DNA of 40,317 nucleotides from Sulfidibacterium sp036244975 (GCA_036244975.1 BTTE01000017.1:1-40317), one strand, 5' to 3'; counted from the first letter of the stretch, positions 14,676 to 23,697 are shown. Made by a program: numbers and translations. The notes: generated by a model from the letters alone, not told the origin.

Positions 14676-15620
14676 CTACACCATCGTAATCCGCGTTCCC
14701 CCGTTATCCACACCGAGCAAATCGGTTTCCGTGATGATGGTATCTTTTCCGGTGCTTTCCACAAAGTTAATGGCGGCACGCACTTTCGGAGCCATGCTTC
14801 CTGCTCCGAATTGCCCTTCGGCAAGATAGCGTTTGGCTTCGGTCAGGCTCATACGGTCGATGGCCTTTTGCTGAGGAGTGTTGAAATTAATAAATACCTT
14901 GGGGATATCTGTGAGAATAAATAGCTTATCGGCTCTGATACCCACGGCCAGTCTTGAGGAAGCAATATCTTTGTCAATGACAGCATCTATCCCCTGCAGC
15001 TTGTTTTCTTTCACATAGAAACAGGGAATTCCGCCACCCCCGACGGCAATAACGATATGCCCTTCACGGGCAATTTTTTCTATGGTTTTCTGATTGAAAA
15101 TCATCATGGGATTGGGCGAAGCCACCACTTTTCGCCATCCGCGGCCACGGGCATCTTCTTTAAAAACAGCTTTGGAAGTTTTCATAATGGCTTCCGCTTC
15201 ATCTTTGGTGTAGTAAGGCCCCACCGGCTTGGCAGGATTTACGAATGCCGGATCGTTTTTGTCAACCAGCACCTGGGTAATTAAAGTAATAATATCGCGC
15301 TCTTTGTCATCTTTCATCAGCACATTGCGAAGTTGCTGCTCCAGAATATAACCAATAAATCCCTGGGAATAAGCGCCACACACATCCATGGGCATTTCCG
15401 GAATTCCGTAAATCTGCTTGCCGGCAGCATTGGCCAGCATAATGTTTCCAACCTGCGGACCGTTGCCATGCGTAAGCACGAAGTTATATTTCCTTTTCAT
15501 GAGTTTCAGCAATTTTTTGCCGGCATCATAAGCATTGGCTTCCTGCTCGTCGATAGTCCCTTTTTGGCCTGCTCTTAACAAAGCATTTCCCCCAAAAGCA
15601 ACAACAGCTAATTTTTTCAT
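14676..15620 (-). CDS. arcC: Carbamate kinase
   Basis: Product of 314 aa, the typical size of carbamate kinase in the amino-acid kinase fold. The enzyme makes ATP from carbamoyl phosphate and ADP, usually in arginine, agmatine or purine fermentation. Visible motifs are the N-terminal VVAFGGNALL glycine loop, LTHGNGPQVGN, GRGWRKVVASPNP, the IAVGGGGIPCF loop and DKDIASSRLAVGIRADK. The C-terminal FGAGSMAPKVRAAINFV segment is the conserved end of the family. No arcA, arcB or arcD is adjacent, so the source of carbamoyl phosphate is not shown here. A TAnnTTTG promoter lies upstream, back to back with the symporter promoter. Confidence 0.95.
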   Translation of the reverse strand: MKKLAVVAFGGNALLRAGQKGTIDEQEANAYDAGKKLLKLMKRKYNFVLTHGNGPQVGNIMLANAAGKQIYGIPEMPMDVCGAYSQGFIGYILEQQLRNVLMKDDKERDIITLITQVLVDKNDPAFVNPAKPVGPYYTKDEAEAIMKTSKAVFKEDARGRGWRKVVASPNPMMIFNQKTIEKIAREGHIVIAVGGGGIPCFYVKENKLQGIDAVIDKDIASSRLAVGIRADKLFILTDIPKVFINFNTPQQKAIDRMSLTEAKRYLAEGQFGAGSMAPKVRAAINFVESTGKDTIITETDLLGVDNGGTRITMV

Positions 15621-15658
15621 ATAAAACTATTTTTTTATAATATCCTTAAAAAGGAGTG

Positions 15659-15666
15659 CAAAAGTA
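15659..15666 (-). promoter_or_regulatory. -7 element for arcC
   Basis: On the minus strand TACTTTTG matches TAnnTTTG and would start transcription about 30 nt upstream of the arcC ATG at 15620. Confidence 0.55.
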
Positions 15667-15748
15667 ACAAAATCCTGTGGTTTTCTTTACTTTAGATTCC
15701 ATAAGTTCAACATTTTTGTACGCAAGTGCCGACGAGAATTTTTTTTAA

Positions 15749-15756
15749 TACCTTTG
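15749..15756 (+). promoter_or_regulatory. -7 element for the sodium:solute symporter
   Basis: TACCTTTG matches TAnnTTTG. It overlaps a possible TTG start codon at 15754, which therefore cannot be within the transcript. This fixes the start of the downstream gene at the ATG at 15781. Confidence 0.6.
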
Positions 15757-15780
15757 CTACAAAAGTTAGAGAATATACCC

Positions 15781-17142
15781 ATGGGACTTTCTTTTTGGAA
15801 TTTAATGATGCTGATTGGTTATGCGCTGGTTTGTATTGCCATTGGCCTGTGGAGTACACGTGGTAACAGAGATGATGATTATCTGATTGCCGGAAGGAAA
15901 ATCGGGCTGTTCGGATTTGTGTCAACCGTGGTGGCAAGCTATATCGGAGGTGCTGCCATTGTGGCTTACTCTGCTTATGTTTACAAGTTTGGGATTTCTG
16001 CTATTGCTGTATTTGTGGGAACAGCGGCAGGCTTCCTGTTTTTTATTCCGTATGCGCTTAAATTGCGTAAATTCAGTACTAAAAAACAATTCCTGACACT
16101 CTCCGACTGGTTTTATTTTAAATATGATAAAAAAACCGGTGTGGCTTCCGCCCTGATTTTGTTTGTAGTTTATTTTGGCATGCTGCTCAACCAGTTTATC
16201 GCCGGAAGCAGCATCCTGTCGAATATCAGTGGCTGGAGTTACGAAACCGCACTTATGGCTTCCGCTGCAGTCATCACCATTTATCTTTTTGCGGGAGGAT
16301 TTAAATCGGTAGTGAAAACAGATGTCTTTCAGTATGTCATCATGTTTGTTCTGTTTATCCTGCTGGCTTACGTTTTGGTTAAAGGCAATCATCATTTTTC
16401 CAGAGAGATGACAGACTTTTCCGATATGAGTGTTTCCATGACCATTGTCTTTATCTTTTTCGGTATTCTTATAATTTTTCAGTCAGCCGAATACTGGCAG
16501 CGGGTTTATGCTGCTAAAAGCAACAAGGTGGTAAAAAAAGGGTTCATAGCCTCGGCAATTCTCGTGCTCATCACCGGTTTTGCCATTACCATTGTCGGGC
16601 TTTCGGCACATTATCAGGTTCCGGGAATTGCTCCCCGGAATGCTTTTGCCGAAGGACTGAAAGTGCTTGTACCTGAAAAGCTTATCGGGGCCGGGCTGGT
16701 GTTGCTTTTCGCTGCCATTATGAGTTCTGCCGACACTATCATCTTTGTTTTGGCCTCCAGCGTGGCCAAAGATTATATTTCGCATTTTTCCAAAAAAGAG
16801 GTTACCCAGCACAACCTGAAAATGCAAACTAAAATCTTTATTGTTCTGTTTTCCTTTCTCGGATTTATGTTGGCTTTTTACTTCCGTAGCATCATCAATG
16901 TCATCCTGTTTATCACCGGCGTGGGATTTACGATTATTCCGGCTGCCGTTGCTTCATTTCACTTTAAAATCTCAAATGTGGCCGCCCTTGCCAGCTTTAT
17001 TTCGGGAGTTACTTACGTAAGTATTTTGCTTGCTTCGGGTAACCTTATGCCGGAATTAAGTATTGCCTCTATTTTAGTGGCAACACTGTTTCTAATCGTT
17101 TTCCAGGTATTTACCCGTAAAAAAGTGGTAACTGAAGGATAA
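15781..17142 (+). CDS. Sodium:solute symporter family (SSS) transporter
   Basis: Product of 453 aa from the ATG at 15781, with about twelve to thirteen hydrophobic segments. Family signatures are the first-helix RGNRDDDYLIAGRKIG loop, the SYIGGAAIVAYSAYVYKFG segment around the Na+ site, GGFKSVVKTDVFQYVIMF, and the SSADTIIFVLASSVAKDYI helix. Members import sugars, amino acids, nucleosides or carboxylates with Na+; the substrate is not readable here. The closest description is a symporter of the proline/pantothenate-like branch. It lies 638 nt from arcC, divergent from it, and is followed by a DMT permease. Confidence 0.88.
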   Translation: MGLSFWNLMMLIGYALVCIAIGLWSTRGNRDDDYLIAGRKIGLFGFVSTVVASYIGGAAIVAYSAYVYKFGISAIAVFVGTAAGFLFFIPYALKLRKFSTKKQFLTLSDWFYFKYDKKTGVASALILFVVYFGMLLNQFIAGSSILSNISGWSYETALMASAAVITIYLFAGGFKSVVKTDVFQYVIMFVLFILLAYVLVKGNHHFSREMTDFSDMSVSMTIVFIFFGILIIFQSAEYWQRVYAAKSNKVVKKGFIASAILVLITGFAITIVGLSAHYQVPGIAPRNAFAEGLKVLVPEKLIGAGLVLLFAAIMSSADTIIFVLASSVAKDYISHFSKKEVTQHNLKMQTKIFIVLFSFLGFMLAFYFRSIINVILFITGVGFTIIPAAVASFHFKISNVAALASFISGVTYVSILLASGNLMPELSIASILVATLFLIVFQVFTRKKVVTEG

Positions 17143-17154
17143 CTAAAAGAGCTG

Positions 17155-17188
17155 TTTGCTTTATTGTTGCCGGTATTTTTTATTTTTG
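17155..17188 (+). promoter_or_regulatory. Promoter just before the DMT permease (possible leaderless transcript)
   Basis: TTTG at 17155-17158 and TATTTTTG at 17181-17188 are spaced by 22 nt, a fit to the Bacteroidota two-part promoter. The -7 element ends only 4 nt before the ATG at 17193, so the transcript may begin at or near the start codon. Confidence 0.5.
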
Positions 17189-17192
17189 AAAC

Positions 17193-18113
17193 ATGCAAAA
17201 TTCTCAAAATCAGCGTAAAGCATATCTTTTGACCTTGCTTACGGTACTGTTTTGGTCAACCATTAGCTCGGCTTTTAAAATAACGCTCCGTTATCTAAGT
17301 TTTGACAACCTGTTATTTTGGTCGGTGCTGAGTGGAATTTTTGTTTTGGGTATTCTGAATCAGTCAGGCAAAAGTCCGCTTCGCTTTCGTTTGCTTTCGC
17401 GAAAAGCGTGGCTCTCGTCAGCACTCATGGGATTTTTCAATCCGTTTCTCTACTACCTCGTGCTCATCAAGGCTTATCAGCTGCTGGAAGCGCAGGTGGC
17501 GGGTACGCTGAACTATATTTGGCCTATCGTGCTGGTGCTGCTTTCCATTCTTTTTCTCGGGCAGAAAATAAAGGCACGTGCCGTGGTGGCAATTTTCATA
17601 AGTTTTTTTGGGATACTGATTATCAGCACCGGCGGACATCCTTTTTTGCTGAAATTTTCTAATCCGCTGGGCGTAGTGCTGGCGGTGGGCAGCGCGCTTT
17701 TCTGGGCTGTTTACTGGATTCTGAACATGAAAGATCCACGGGAAGAGAGTGGTAAAATCCTTTTGAACATGATTTTCGGACTTTTTTATCTGATGATTTA
17801 TTTCGGTGTGCTGGGGCGTTGGCCTGTTGTTCCTTCCACCGCCGGACTTCTCGGGAGTCTTTATATCGGCACTTTTGAAATGAGCCTGACCTTCGTTATT
17901 TGGCTCAAGGCGTTGACCTTCTCTGCCGACACCGCCAAAGTGAGTAATCTGATTTATCTTTCACCTTTTCTCGGATTGTTCTGGATTAGCCGCACCGTTG
18001 GCGAGATCATTCACGTTTATACTCTCGTGGGACTAACTTTCATTGTGGGTGGAATTTTGTTGCAGCAATGGCAGAAAATCACCTTGCCAGAGAGAGGCGA
18101 GGCAGGCAAATAA
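17193..18113 (+). CDS. EamA/DMT-superfamily permease
   Basis: Product of 306 aa with about ten hydrophobic segments arranged as two EamA repeats (about residues 8-140 and 150-300). Features include the N-terminal LLTVLFWSTISSAFKI segment, AQVAGTLNYIWPIVLVLLSI and, near the end, YLSPFLGLFWISRTVGE. The family exports or imports small metabolites such as amino acids or nucleotide sugars; the substrate is unknown. It starts 50 nt after the symporter gene but seems to have its own promoter. It is convergent with the helicase gene, and no clear terminator was seen between them. Confidence 0.88.
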   Translation: MQNSQNQRKAYLLTLLTVLFWSTISSAFKITLRYLSFDNLLFWSVLSGIFVLGILNQSGKSPLRFRLLSRKAWLSSALMGFFNPFLYYLVLIKAYQLLEAQVAGTLNYIWPIVLVLLSILFLGQKIKARAVVAIFISFFGILIISTGGHPFLLKFSNPLGVVLAVGSALFWAVYWILNMKDPREESGKILLNMIFGLFYLMIYFGVLGRWPVVPSTAGLLGSLYIGTFEMSLTFVIWLKALTFSADTAKVSNLIYLSPFLGLFWISRTVGEIIHVYTLVGLTFIVGGILLQQWQKITLPERGEAGK

Positions 18114-18153
18114 CAATTTACAAAAATCAAATAAATAACAAATTCGGAAAAAC

Positions 18154-20643
18154 CTAATGCTTTTCTTCCCACCGTTCCACTTCGCCGGTAAACCGCAAAT
18201 AATTCAAAACCAGGCGTAGTTCACCATAGCTGACCTCATCGCCGAGGGCGACTTTGGCATCGCTGAGCAATTGTGTTTTTTCACGTATAAAAAATTGGGA
18301 AATACGTTTTACTTTTTGGACGCTGACCAGTTTTTCGATGGCTATTTCGCCTGTACCTGCAAAATGTGCCAAATGCCCTTCGATGGTGGTTTCGGCAAAA
18401 TGACGCTCTTCGGCAATTTCCGCAATGCTTTTTCCGGCTTTCCAAAGGTCAAAGCTGACTTGTTTGGTGTCTGTCTTCGGTTTTTTTTCTTCCGGTTCCG
18501 GCTCATCGAGTGCCAGACCGGCAAAATCTTTTTCTTCACAAAAATCGATGATGATTTGGAGCAATTCATTTCCAAACATCTCCAGCTTCTTTTGCCCGAT
18601 ACCTTTAATTGCTTTCAGCGCTGTGGGCGTTATCGGTAGTTTGTCGCTCAATTCTCTTATAGATCGCAGAGACAAGACCCTGTAAACCGGTCCTCCCGTT
18701 TCGGCAACTTTGGCATCTCGCCAGGCTTTCAGACGGCGGTATATTTCAGGGTGACCCAATTCCGTTGCAACCTCTTCAGCTCTTTTTCGCCGGGCAGACT
18801 TTGAAGGATTTTCTACCGACGCTTTTGCCTGTGCATCAAGATAATTTTTCACCACAAAACCGTTGTGGCAGGCTTCGAGACAGGCTGTTTTGAACGCCGC
18901 TTCCCGGTTCAGGTTGTCCAGTGCATTTTTAAATTTCTTACGGACTGCTTTGTTGTCTGTTTCGATGTTTATCTGCTGTAACCTGGTTATTACCAGCAAT
19001 TTCATTTTTTCAGAAAAATAGACGCTTGCCTTTTTAAGGCGTTCCTGTAAGGCGCTGTTTTTTTCCACATCTTCACCGTTTGCAAGCAAATGCAAAAGCT
19101 GTTTTTGAAATTTTTCGGCTACTTCTGTAATTTCGGCTTTGGCCTGCCGGGTAATTTCGTGAAATGTGTCCACCGGATTCCCTTCCAGACTACTTTCGCT
19201 TTCATGCGAAATTTTAACAGTATAATAAAGCTGCCGTTTCAGTGATTCAAAATCGAAAAGCGTCGTAAGCAGTTGTTGTTCGTATGTTTTCCGCGATACC
19301 TCAAGTTCTGCATGGTCGGGTTGGTTTTCCTCATAATGTTTAGTGAACCGGTCGATGGTCTGGTCGTATTTAATGCTTTGTGAAAGTACCGGCGTACTCA
19401 GCACCAGGCCTTCCAGCGACTTGCATCGGCTGAGCGCCACATAAACCTGTCCGTGGGCGAACGCTTCCTGTGCATCGATTACAGCCTTTTCAAAAGTCAG
19501 TCCCTGGCTTTTGTGGATGGTGATAGCCCAGGCCAGCTTTAGCGGGAGCTGGGTAAATTTACCTTCGACGGTCTCTTTGATTTCTTTGGTCTCATCGTCA
19601 AGTGCGTATTTGGCCTTTTCCCACTCCAGCTGCTTAACGGGTATCTCCTCTTCATCGCCTTCACATTTCACCTTTACAACTTCTTTGCTGATTTCTACCA
19701 CCGTCCCTATTTTCCCGTTGTAGAAAAGTTTTTCAGGATTGGGATCGTTTTTGACAAACATCACCTGGGCGCCTTTTTTCAGTGTCAGTTTGGCATCAGT
19801 GGGATAAATATATTCGGGAAAATTCCCCCATATCTGCGCATCAAAAGTGTAGGATTTTGTTTTTATCCTGTTTAACCGTGAGTCGTTGATTTGGTGGGCT
19901 TTGTAGTTGTGTGTGGTGAGAATAATGTATCCGGAATTGTCTGCATTGAAGTCTGGTTTATACCTTGCTTTCAGTGCTTCAATGACCGTGTTGTCCAGTT
20001 TGTTGTCACGGATTTTGTTGAGTAAATCAATAAAGATTTTATCTTTCTGCCGGAACACATGTTGTAGCTCAATACTTACGTAGTTGGTCTTTTGCAGAGC
20101 AAGACTGCTGAAAAAATAAGGGGTTTCATAATATTTTCGCAACAGTTGCCATTCGTCCTCTTTTACAACCGGCGAAAGCTGTTGCAGATCGCCAATCATC
20201 AGCAACTGAACGCCGCCGAAAGGCAGGTTTCTGTTGCGAAACCGGCGTAACGTACTGTCGATGGCATCCAGCAAGTCGGCACGCACCATGCTGACTTCGT
20301 CAATTATTAGCAAATCCATGCTTCGGATGATGTTTATCTTTTCTTTGCTGAAGCGGTTGACTTTTGCCTGCCTTACACCGTCGATGGTTTCCGTGGGCTG
20401 GTAATCGGGAACCAGCGGGCCGAAAGAAACCTGAAAAAAGGAATGGATGGTAACACCTGCCGCGTTGATAGCCGCCACGCCGGTGGGTGCTGTTACTACC
20501 ATCCGCTTGGGTGAATGCTCTTTCAGGTTATGCAAAAAAGTAGTTTTTCCCGTCCCGGCTTTCCCGGTAAGGAAAATATTCCGTCCGGTAAACTGTACGA
20601 AATCGTAGGCAAGTTGCAGCTGCTCGTTTTTCTGGTATTCCAT
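18154..20643 (-). CDS. PIF1-like helicase with HRDC and C-terminal HTH domains
   Basis: Product of 829 aa from the ATG at 20643. A longer frame to 20706 would begin upstream of the predicted promoter and is rejected. Residues ~5-430 are a PIF1/RecD2-like superfamily 1 helicase: Walker A GKAGTGKTT (27-35), Walker B LLIIDEVSMV, and a UvrD_C2-like motif LAWAITIHKSQGLTFEKAVI with YVALSRC. A helical middle region follows, then an HRDC-type domain (VYRVLSLRSIRELSDKLPIT, ALKAIKGIGQKKLEMFG) and a RecQ-associated HTH-like tail (LWKAGKSIAEIAEERHFAE). The likely role is DNA unwinding in repair, replication-fork or G-quadruplex handling (inference). The combination of PIF1 core and RecQ-like tail is known in Bacteroidota. 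Confidence 0.88.
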   Translation of the reverse strand: MEYQKNEQLQLAYDFVQFTGRNIFLTGKAGTGKTTFLHNLKEHSPKRMVVTAPTGVAAINAAGVTIHSFFQVSFGPLVPDYQPTETIDGVRQAKVNRFSKEKINIIRSMDLLIIDEVSMVRADLLDAIDSTLRRFRNRNLPFGGVQLLMIGDLQQLSPVVKEDEWQLLRKYYETPYFFSSLALQKTNYVSIELQHVFRQKDKIFIDLLNKIRDNKLDNTVIEALKARYKPDFNADNSGYIILTTHNYKAHQINDSRLNRIKTKSYTFDAQIWGNFPEYIYPTDAKLTLKKGAQVMFVKNDPNPEKLFYNGKIGTVVEISKEVVKVKCEGDEEEIPVKQLEWEKAKYALDDETKEIKETVEGKFTQLPLKLAWAITIHKSQGLTFEKAVIDAQEAFAHGQVYVALSRCKSLEGLVLSTPVLSQSIKYDQTIDRFTKHYEENQPDHAELEVSRKTYEQQLLTTLFDFESLKRQLYYTVKISHESESSLEGNPVDTFHEITRQAKAEITEVAEKFQKQLLHLLANGEDVEKNSALQERLKKASVYFSEKMKLLVITRLQQINIETDNKAVRKKFKNALDNLNREAAFKTACLEACHNGFVVKNYLDAQAKASVENPSKSARRKRAEEVATELGHPEIYRRLKAWRDAKVAETGGPVYRVLSLRSIRELSDKLPITPTALKAIKGIGQKKLEMFGNELLQIIIDFCEEKDFAGLALDEPEPEEKKPKTDTKQVSFDLWKAGKSIAEIAEERHFAETTIEGHLAHFAGTGEIAIEKLVSVQKVKRISQFFIREKTQLLSDAKVALGDEVSYGELRLVLNYLRFTGEVERWEEKH

Positions 20644-20670
20644 AAAATGAAAGGATAGTAATAAACAAAA

Positions 20671-20678
20671 CAAAGGTA
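20671..20678 (-). promoter_or_regulatory. -7 element for the PIF1-like helicase
   Basis: The minus-strand TACCTTTG matches TAnnTTTG and predicts a ~20-nt leader to the ATG at 20643. This decides the start in favour of MEYQKNEQ. Confidence 0.6.
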
Positions 20679-20706
20679 ATGGTTTTTGGGTATTGTAAAA
20701 AAACAA

Positions 20707-21012
20707 GCAGGTCGTTTTTTACCTTTTAGTAATCTTTCTCAAATTTTTCTTCATCTCATTTGTTTCCTGAAAGAAAGGAATTATTAGAAGTCCCCTAAAG
20801 ATATTATAATAAATAATTGGCTGACATCTGTTTAGATGGTGTTTTATAGAAAATCAGCAGACCCTATGTAGATTTTATACCACTCATTCGGATTCAGACT
20901 TTTGTCATAAATTCGGAAATAGCCGTTGGATAAAATGTATTGTTTCTATGTTCCAAAATCGGGTTGTGTGGATTGGAAATCTCAAAACCCGGATGTCAAA
21001 AAATAAATTTAG
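20707..21012. other. AT-rich intergenic region
   Basis: Divergent gap between the helicase and the radical SAM gene. No gene, tRNA, hairpin terminator or repeat was recognised. Confidence 0.5.
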
Positions 21013-21020
21013 TACATTTG
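21013..21020 (+). promoter_or_regulatory. -7 element for the AmmeMemoRadiSam operon
   Basis: TACATTTG matches TAnnTTTG and predicts a leader of about 50 nt before the ATG at 21077. Confidence 0.55.
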
Positions 21021-21076
21021 TTTATTCATTTTTAAAGCACCAGGATTTTCATCCGGTTTTATAAGGGGTTAATACA

Positions 21077-22087
21077 ATGATGAATCATTTTCATAAAGCG
21101 ATCCTGTGGGAACCCTTGCCGGGAAATGCTGTTCGGTGTAATGCCTGTGCACACCGTTGTGGAATTACTGACGGACGGTTTGGCGTTTGTGGTACCCGTA
21201 AAAACATTGGCGGAAAGCTTTTTACGAATGTTTATGAACGGCCAATTGCTGAACACACGGACCCCATCGAAAAAAAACCGCTTTTTCATTTTCTTCCCGG
21301 CAGCAAAGCAATGTCAATAGGTACGGCAGGGTGTAATTTCAAATGCAGTTTTTGTCAAAATTACGACATTAGTCAAATGCGCGGTAATGATACAAAAGGT
21401 GAAGATTTAAGCATTTCACGATTGTTGGATACTGCGGAAACTTATGGGTGCTCTTCCATCGCCTATACTTACAATGAGCCTGTGGTTTTTATCGAATATG
21501 TTTTGGATGCGGCCAAAGAAGCTCATAAAAGAGGCCTGAAAAATGTGTACATCAGCAACGGATACGAAACCGAAGAAACGTTTAAATTACTCCCGGATAC
21601 CATTGATGCCATGAACATCGACTTGAAGGCTTATACTGAAAAATTTTACCGGACACTGTGCAAAGGACGGTTGGAACCTGTGCTTGAGAATATACGCCGT
21701 GCTTACGAAACAGGCATTTGGGTTGAAGTGACCACGCTCCTTATTCCCGGTGAAAATGATTCGGAAGAAGAGATGAGAGACATCGCCTCTTTTATCGCTT
21801 CTGTTTCCAAAGATATTCCATGGCACATTTCCCGCTTTTTCCCGACATACAAAATGAGAAACGTACCGCCAACTTCGCTTACCAAGCTGGAAAGAGCGCG
21901 CGAAACAGGCATAGAAGAGGGACTCCATTTTGTTTATACGGGTAATGTCCCGCACGAAAGTAATACAACTTTTTGTCCGCAGTGTGGTGATAAATTAATT
22001 GTCAGGAGTGCTTATACTCTTTCTATGATGCGTGTTGAAAACGGACGTTGTCCCCATTGCAGGTCTAAAATTCCCGGTGTTTTCTAA
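21077..22087 (+). CDS. amrS: AmmeMemoRadiSam system radical SAM enzyme
   Basis: Product of 336 aa. The radical SAM cluster motif is C86-NFKC90-SFC93, which binds the [4Fe-4S] cluster used to cleave S-adenosylmethionine. An N-terminal cysteine set (C21, C24, C28, C38) and a C-terminal pair of CxxC motifs (FCPQCGD and RCPHCRS) could hold further metal or Fe-S sites. Later segments (SIAYTYNEPVVFIEY, MNIDLKAYTEKFYR, WVEVTTLLIPGEND) are typical of the pyruvate formate-lyase-activating-enzyme-like branch. It is followed after 20 nt by the AMMECR1 gene, with the Memo gene just beyond on the other strand. The reaction is not known to me; the assignment to the system is by architecture and neighbours. 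Confidence 0.9.
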   Translation: MMNHFHKAILWEPLPGNAVRCNACAHRCGITDGRFGVCGTRKNIGGKLFTNVYERPIAEHTDPIEKKPLFHFLPGSKAMSIGTAGCNFKCSFCQNYDISQMRGNDTKGEDLSISRLLDTAETYGCSSIAYTYNEPVVFIEYVLDAAKEAHKRGLKNVYISNGYETEETFKLLPDTIDAMNIDLKAYTEKFYRTLCKGRLEPVLENIRRAYETGIWVEVTTLLIPGENDSEEEMRDIASFIASVSKDIPWHISRFFPTYKMRNVPPTSLTKLERARETGIEEGLHFVYTGNVPHESNTTFCPQCGDKLIVRSAYTLSMMRVENGRCPHCRSKIPGVF

Positions 22088-22107
22088 AACTTAAAAGATT
22101 AATAACC

Positions 22108-22722
22108 ATGGATTTTCATATTTCGCTATCGGATAAAGAAAAAAAAGAGCTGCTTCAAATAGCACGAAATGCCATTGAATGCTGCTTTGAAGGAGATGAC
22201 TCTTTGCAAAACAAAATTATTCAATGCAGAAACAAGTTGATTGCCAGGTATTCCGCACTTAATGTTCCGGTTCTTAAGGAATCATTGGCTTGTTTTGTTA
22301 CCCTTTCAGAAAGGGATGACGACCAACTAAGGGGTTGCATCGGAAATGTGGAAACCCGAAAAGATGAAACGCTTTTGCAAAACATCATCAGCAAAAGCAT
22401 AATGGCCGCATTTATGGATAGCCGTTTTGAACCGTTGGAAGCATCGGAACTTTCTGAAATAAAGATAGAAATCAGTATTGTATCAAAACCCAGGCCCATC
22501 ACTTTTAACACAAAAGAGGAGCTCTTTTCTTTGGTTGAAGGGAAAGGGGTTGTTTTACAATCAGGTTTCCGGCGGGCTACGTTACTGCCTCAGGTATGGC
22601 AGCAACTACCGGAACCGCCTGAGTTTCTTAGTCATTTGGCATTAAAAGCCGGAATTTCAGCTATGGAATACGAAAATGCCTCTTACGAAATTTATGAGGT
22701 GTATAGCTTTGAGGAAAGCTAA
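22108..22722 (+). CDS. amrA: AmmeMemoRadiSam system protein A (AMMECR1 domain)
   Basis: Product of 204 aa. It carries the AMMECR1 domain with the invariant LRGCIGNVE motif, preceded by an ACFVTLSERDDDQ strand. Later conserved pieces are AFMDSRFEPL, KIEISIVSKPRPI and VLQSGFRRATLLPQVWQQL. AMMECR1 is the bacterial and archaeal counterpart of a human protein of unclear biochemistry. It starts 20 nt after the radical SAM gene and is probably co-transcribed. A hairpin between it and the convergent Memo gene likely ends both. Confidence 0.9.
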   Translation: MDFHISLSDKEKKELLQIARNAIECCFEGDDSLQNKIIQCRNKLIARYSALNVPVLKESLACFVTLSERDDDQLRGCIGNVETRKDETLLQNIISKSIMAAFMDSRFEPLEASELSEIKIEISIVSKPRPITFNTKEELFSLVEGKGVVLQSGFRRATLLPQVWQQLPEPPEFLSHLALKAGISAMEYENASYEIYEVYSFEES

Positions 22723-22754
22723 CCCGAATAAACAGGGAACAAATCACAAATCTA

Positions 22755-22786
22755 AAAATCCCAAACGTTTACACAAGAGGGATTTT
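22755..22786. terminator. Bidirectional terminator between amrA and amrB
   Basis: AAAATCCC (22755-22762) and GGGATTTT (22779-22786) form an 8-bp stem in the 97-bp gap between converging genes. The A-rich and T-rich flanks could act on either strand. Confidence 0.5.
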
Positions 22787-22819
22787 CTATCAGAAAGCAC
22801 GATAATCAGAATTTAGTCA

Positions 22820-23590
22820 TTAAAACCAAAAACTTGCATATCCCACAACAGCACTTGTATCACCAAATGCGTCGGCCGAAGTGGAATAATCAATCAGATG
22901 CGGTGTGAGTGCACGTTTGTGCATAGAGGCAAATGCAATACGTAAAGGATTAATTCCACACGCATCCACATCTTTTTCTTTGCGCTCTTCGATATTTTTT
23001 ATGCTTTGCATATCTATCCGGCGGGCTGTTTCCAACGGATGATAATGACTTAGATCTGTACTGATAATCATAAAATAACCATCAAGTGCCCCGGCGAATT
23101 CTCTGGCTTGCACTTCGGATATTTGCCCTGCTACGAGGGGTAAAATTTTGCTATCAGGACTGAAATACTGAATAAAAGGCAGCTGCACCTCTAAAGAGTG
23201 TTCCGTTGCGTGCTCTTGCCCCGAAGATTGAAAATGCAGATCGTGAATTACAGGCGTACGTCCTAAAGGAGTTTCCCAAAAGTCGTGATTGTCACTATAA
23301 ACCGAATGGATAAGTGAACGATGCGACGGGCCGAGCAGCGCAATCTTTTGAGGTGCTATAGTTTTTAATAAACAATAAGCAGCCAATGCTGTTTTCCCTG
23401 AAAAAATCCATCCGGCATGTGGCACAATAAGGCCGGAAACCTTTGAAATACTTTTCCTGTCAAAATCTCCTTCTTTTAATGCCAGGGTTTTTTCCAAACG
23501 ATCAATGAATGCGATTATCGCTTTTTTTGAAGAAGGATAAAAACTTCCTGCAAAAGCCGGCTTCCGGATCGTAACATTCTCTTTTTCCAT
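22820..23590 (-). CDS. amrB: AmmeMemoRadiSam system protein B (Memo-like)
   Basis: Product of 256 aa, the usual length of Memo-family proteins, related in fold to class III extradiol dioxygenases. Likely metal-site and conserved segments are VPHAGWIFSGKTALAAY (His), GPSHRSLIHSVYS (His), the conserved HSLEVQLPFIQY and IISTDLSHYHPLETA. A conserved Cys occurs in DACGINPLR and the protein ends in AVVGYASFWF. It is convergent with amrS-amrA, so the trio is split over two transcripts but stays together physically. The function in bacteria is not established to my knowledge. Confidence 0.9.
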   Translation of the reverse strand: MEKENVTIRKPAFAGSFYPSSKKAIIAFIDRLEKTLALKEGDFDRKSISKVSGLIVPHAGWIFSGKTALAAYCLLKTIAPQKIALLGPSHRSLIHSVYSDNHDFWETPLGRTPVIHDLHFQSSGQEHATEHSLEVQLPFIQYFSPDSKILPLVAGQISEVQAREFAGALDGYFMIISTDLSHYHPLETARRIDMQSIKNIEERKEKDVDACGINPLRIAFASMHKRALTPHLIDYSTSADAFGDTSAVVGYASFWF

Positions 23591-23639
23591 GGCGCTGAAA
23601 AATTTTGCACTAAATTACAACAAACAGGACGGAAAAGCA

Positions 23640-23695
23640 ACTTCGCAGGTTCACGCAAAAACCGCAAAGAAGACGCAGGGTACGCAAAACCCATG
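23640..23695. repeat. Degenerate CGCAAA-rich spacer
   Basis: Units such as ACGCAAAAACCGCAAAGA and ACGCAGGGTACGCAAAA repeat imperfectly. Similar CGCAAAG-type spacers are common in Bacteroidota intergenic DNA. It is not coding. Confidence 0.4.
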
Positions 23696-23697
23696 CT

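Noticed and set aside
15754..15780. Longer symporter start at a TTG codon (15754)
   Set aside because: The TTG lies inside the TAnnTTTG promoter element (15749-15756), so it cannot be on the transcript. The ATG at 15781 fits the family N-terminus.
20644..20706. Longer helicase start (21 extra residues, to 20706)
   Set aside because: It would begin upstream of the -7 element at 20671-20678. The ATG at 20643 gives the normal N-terminus just before the Walker A motif.
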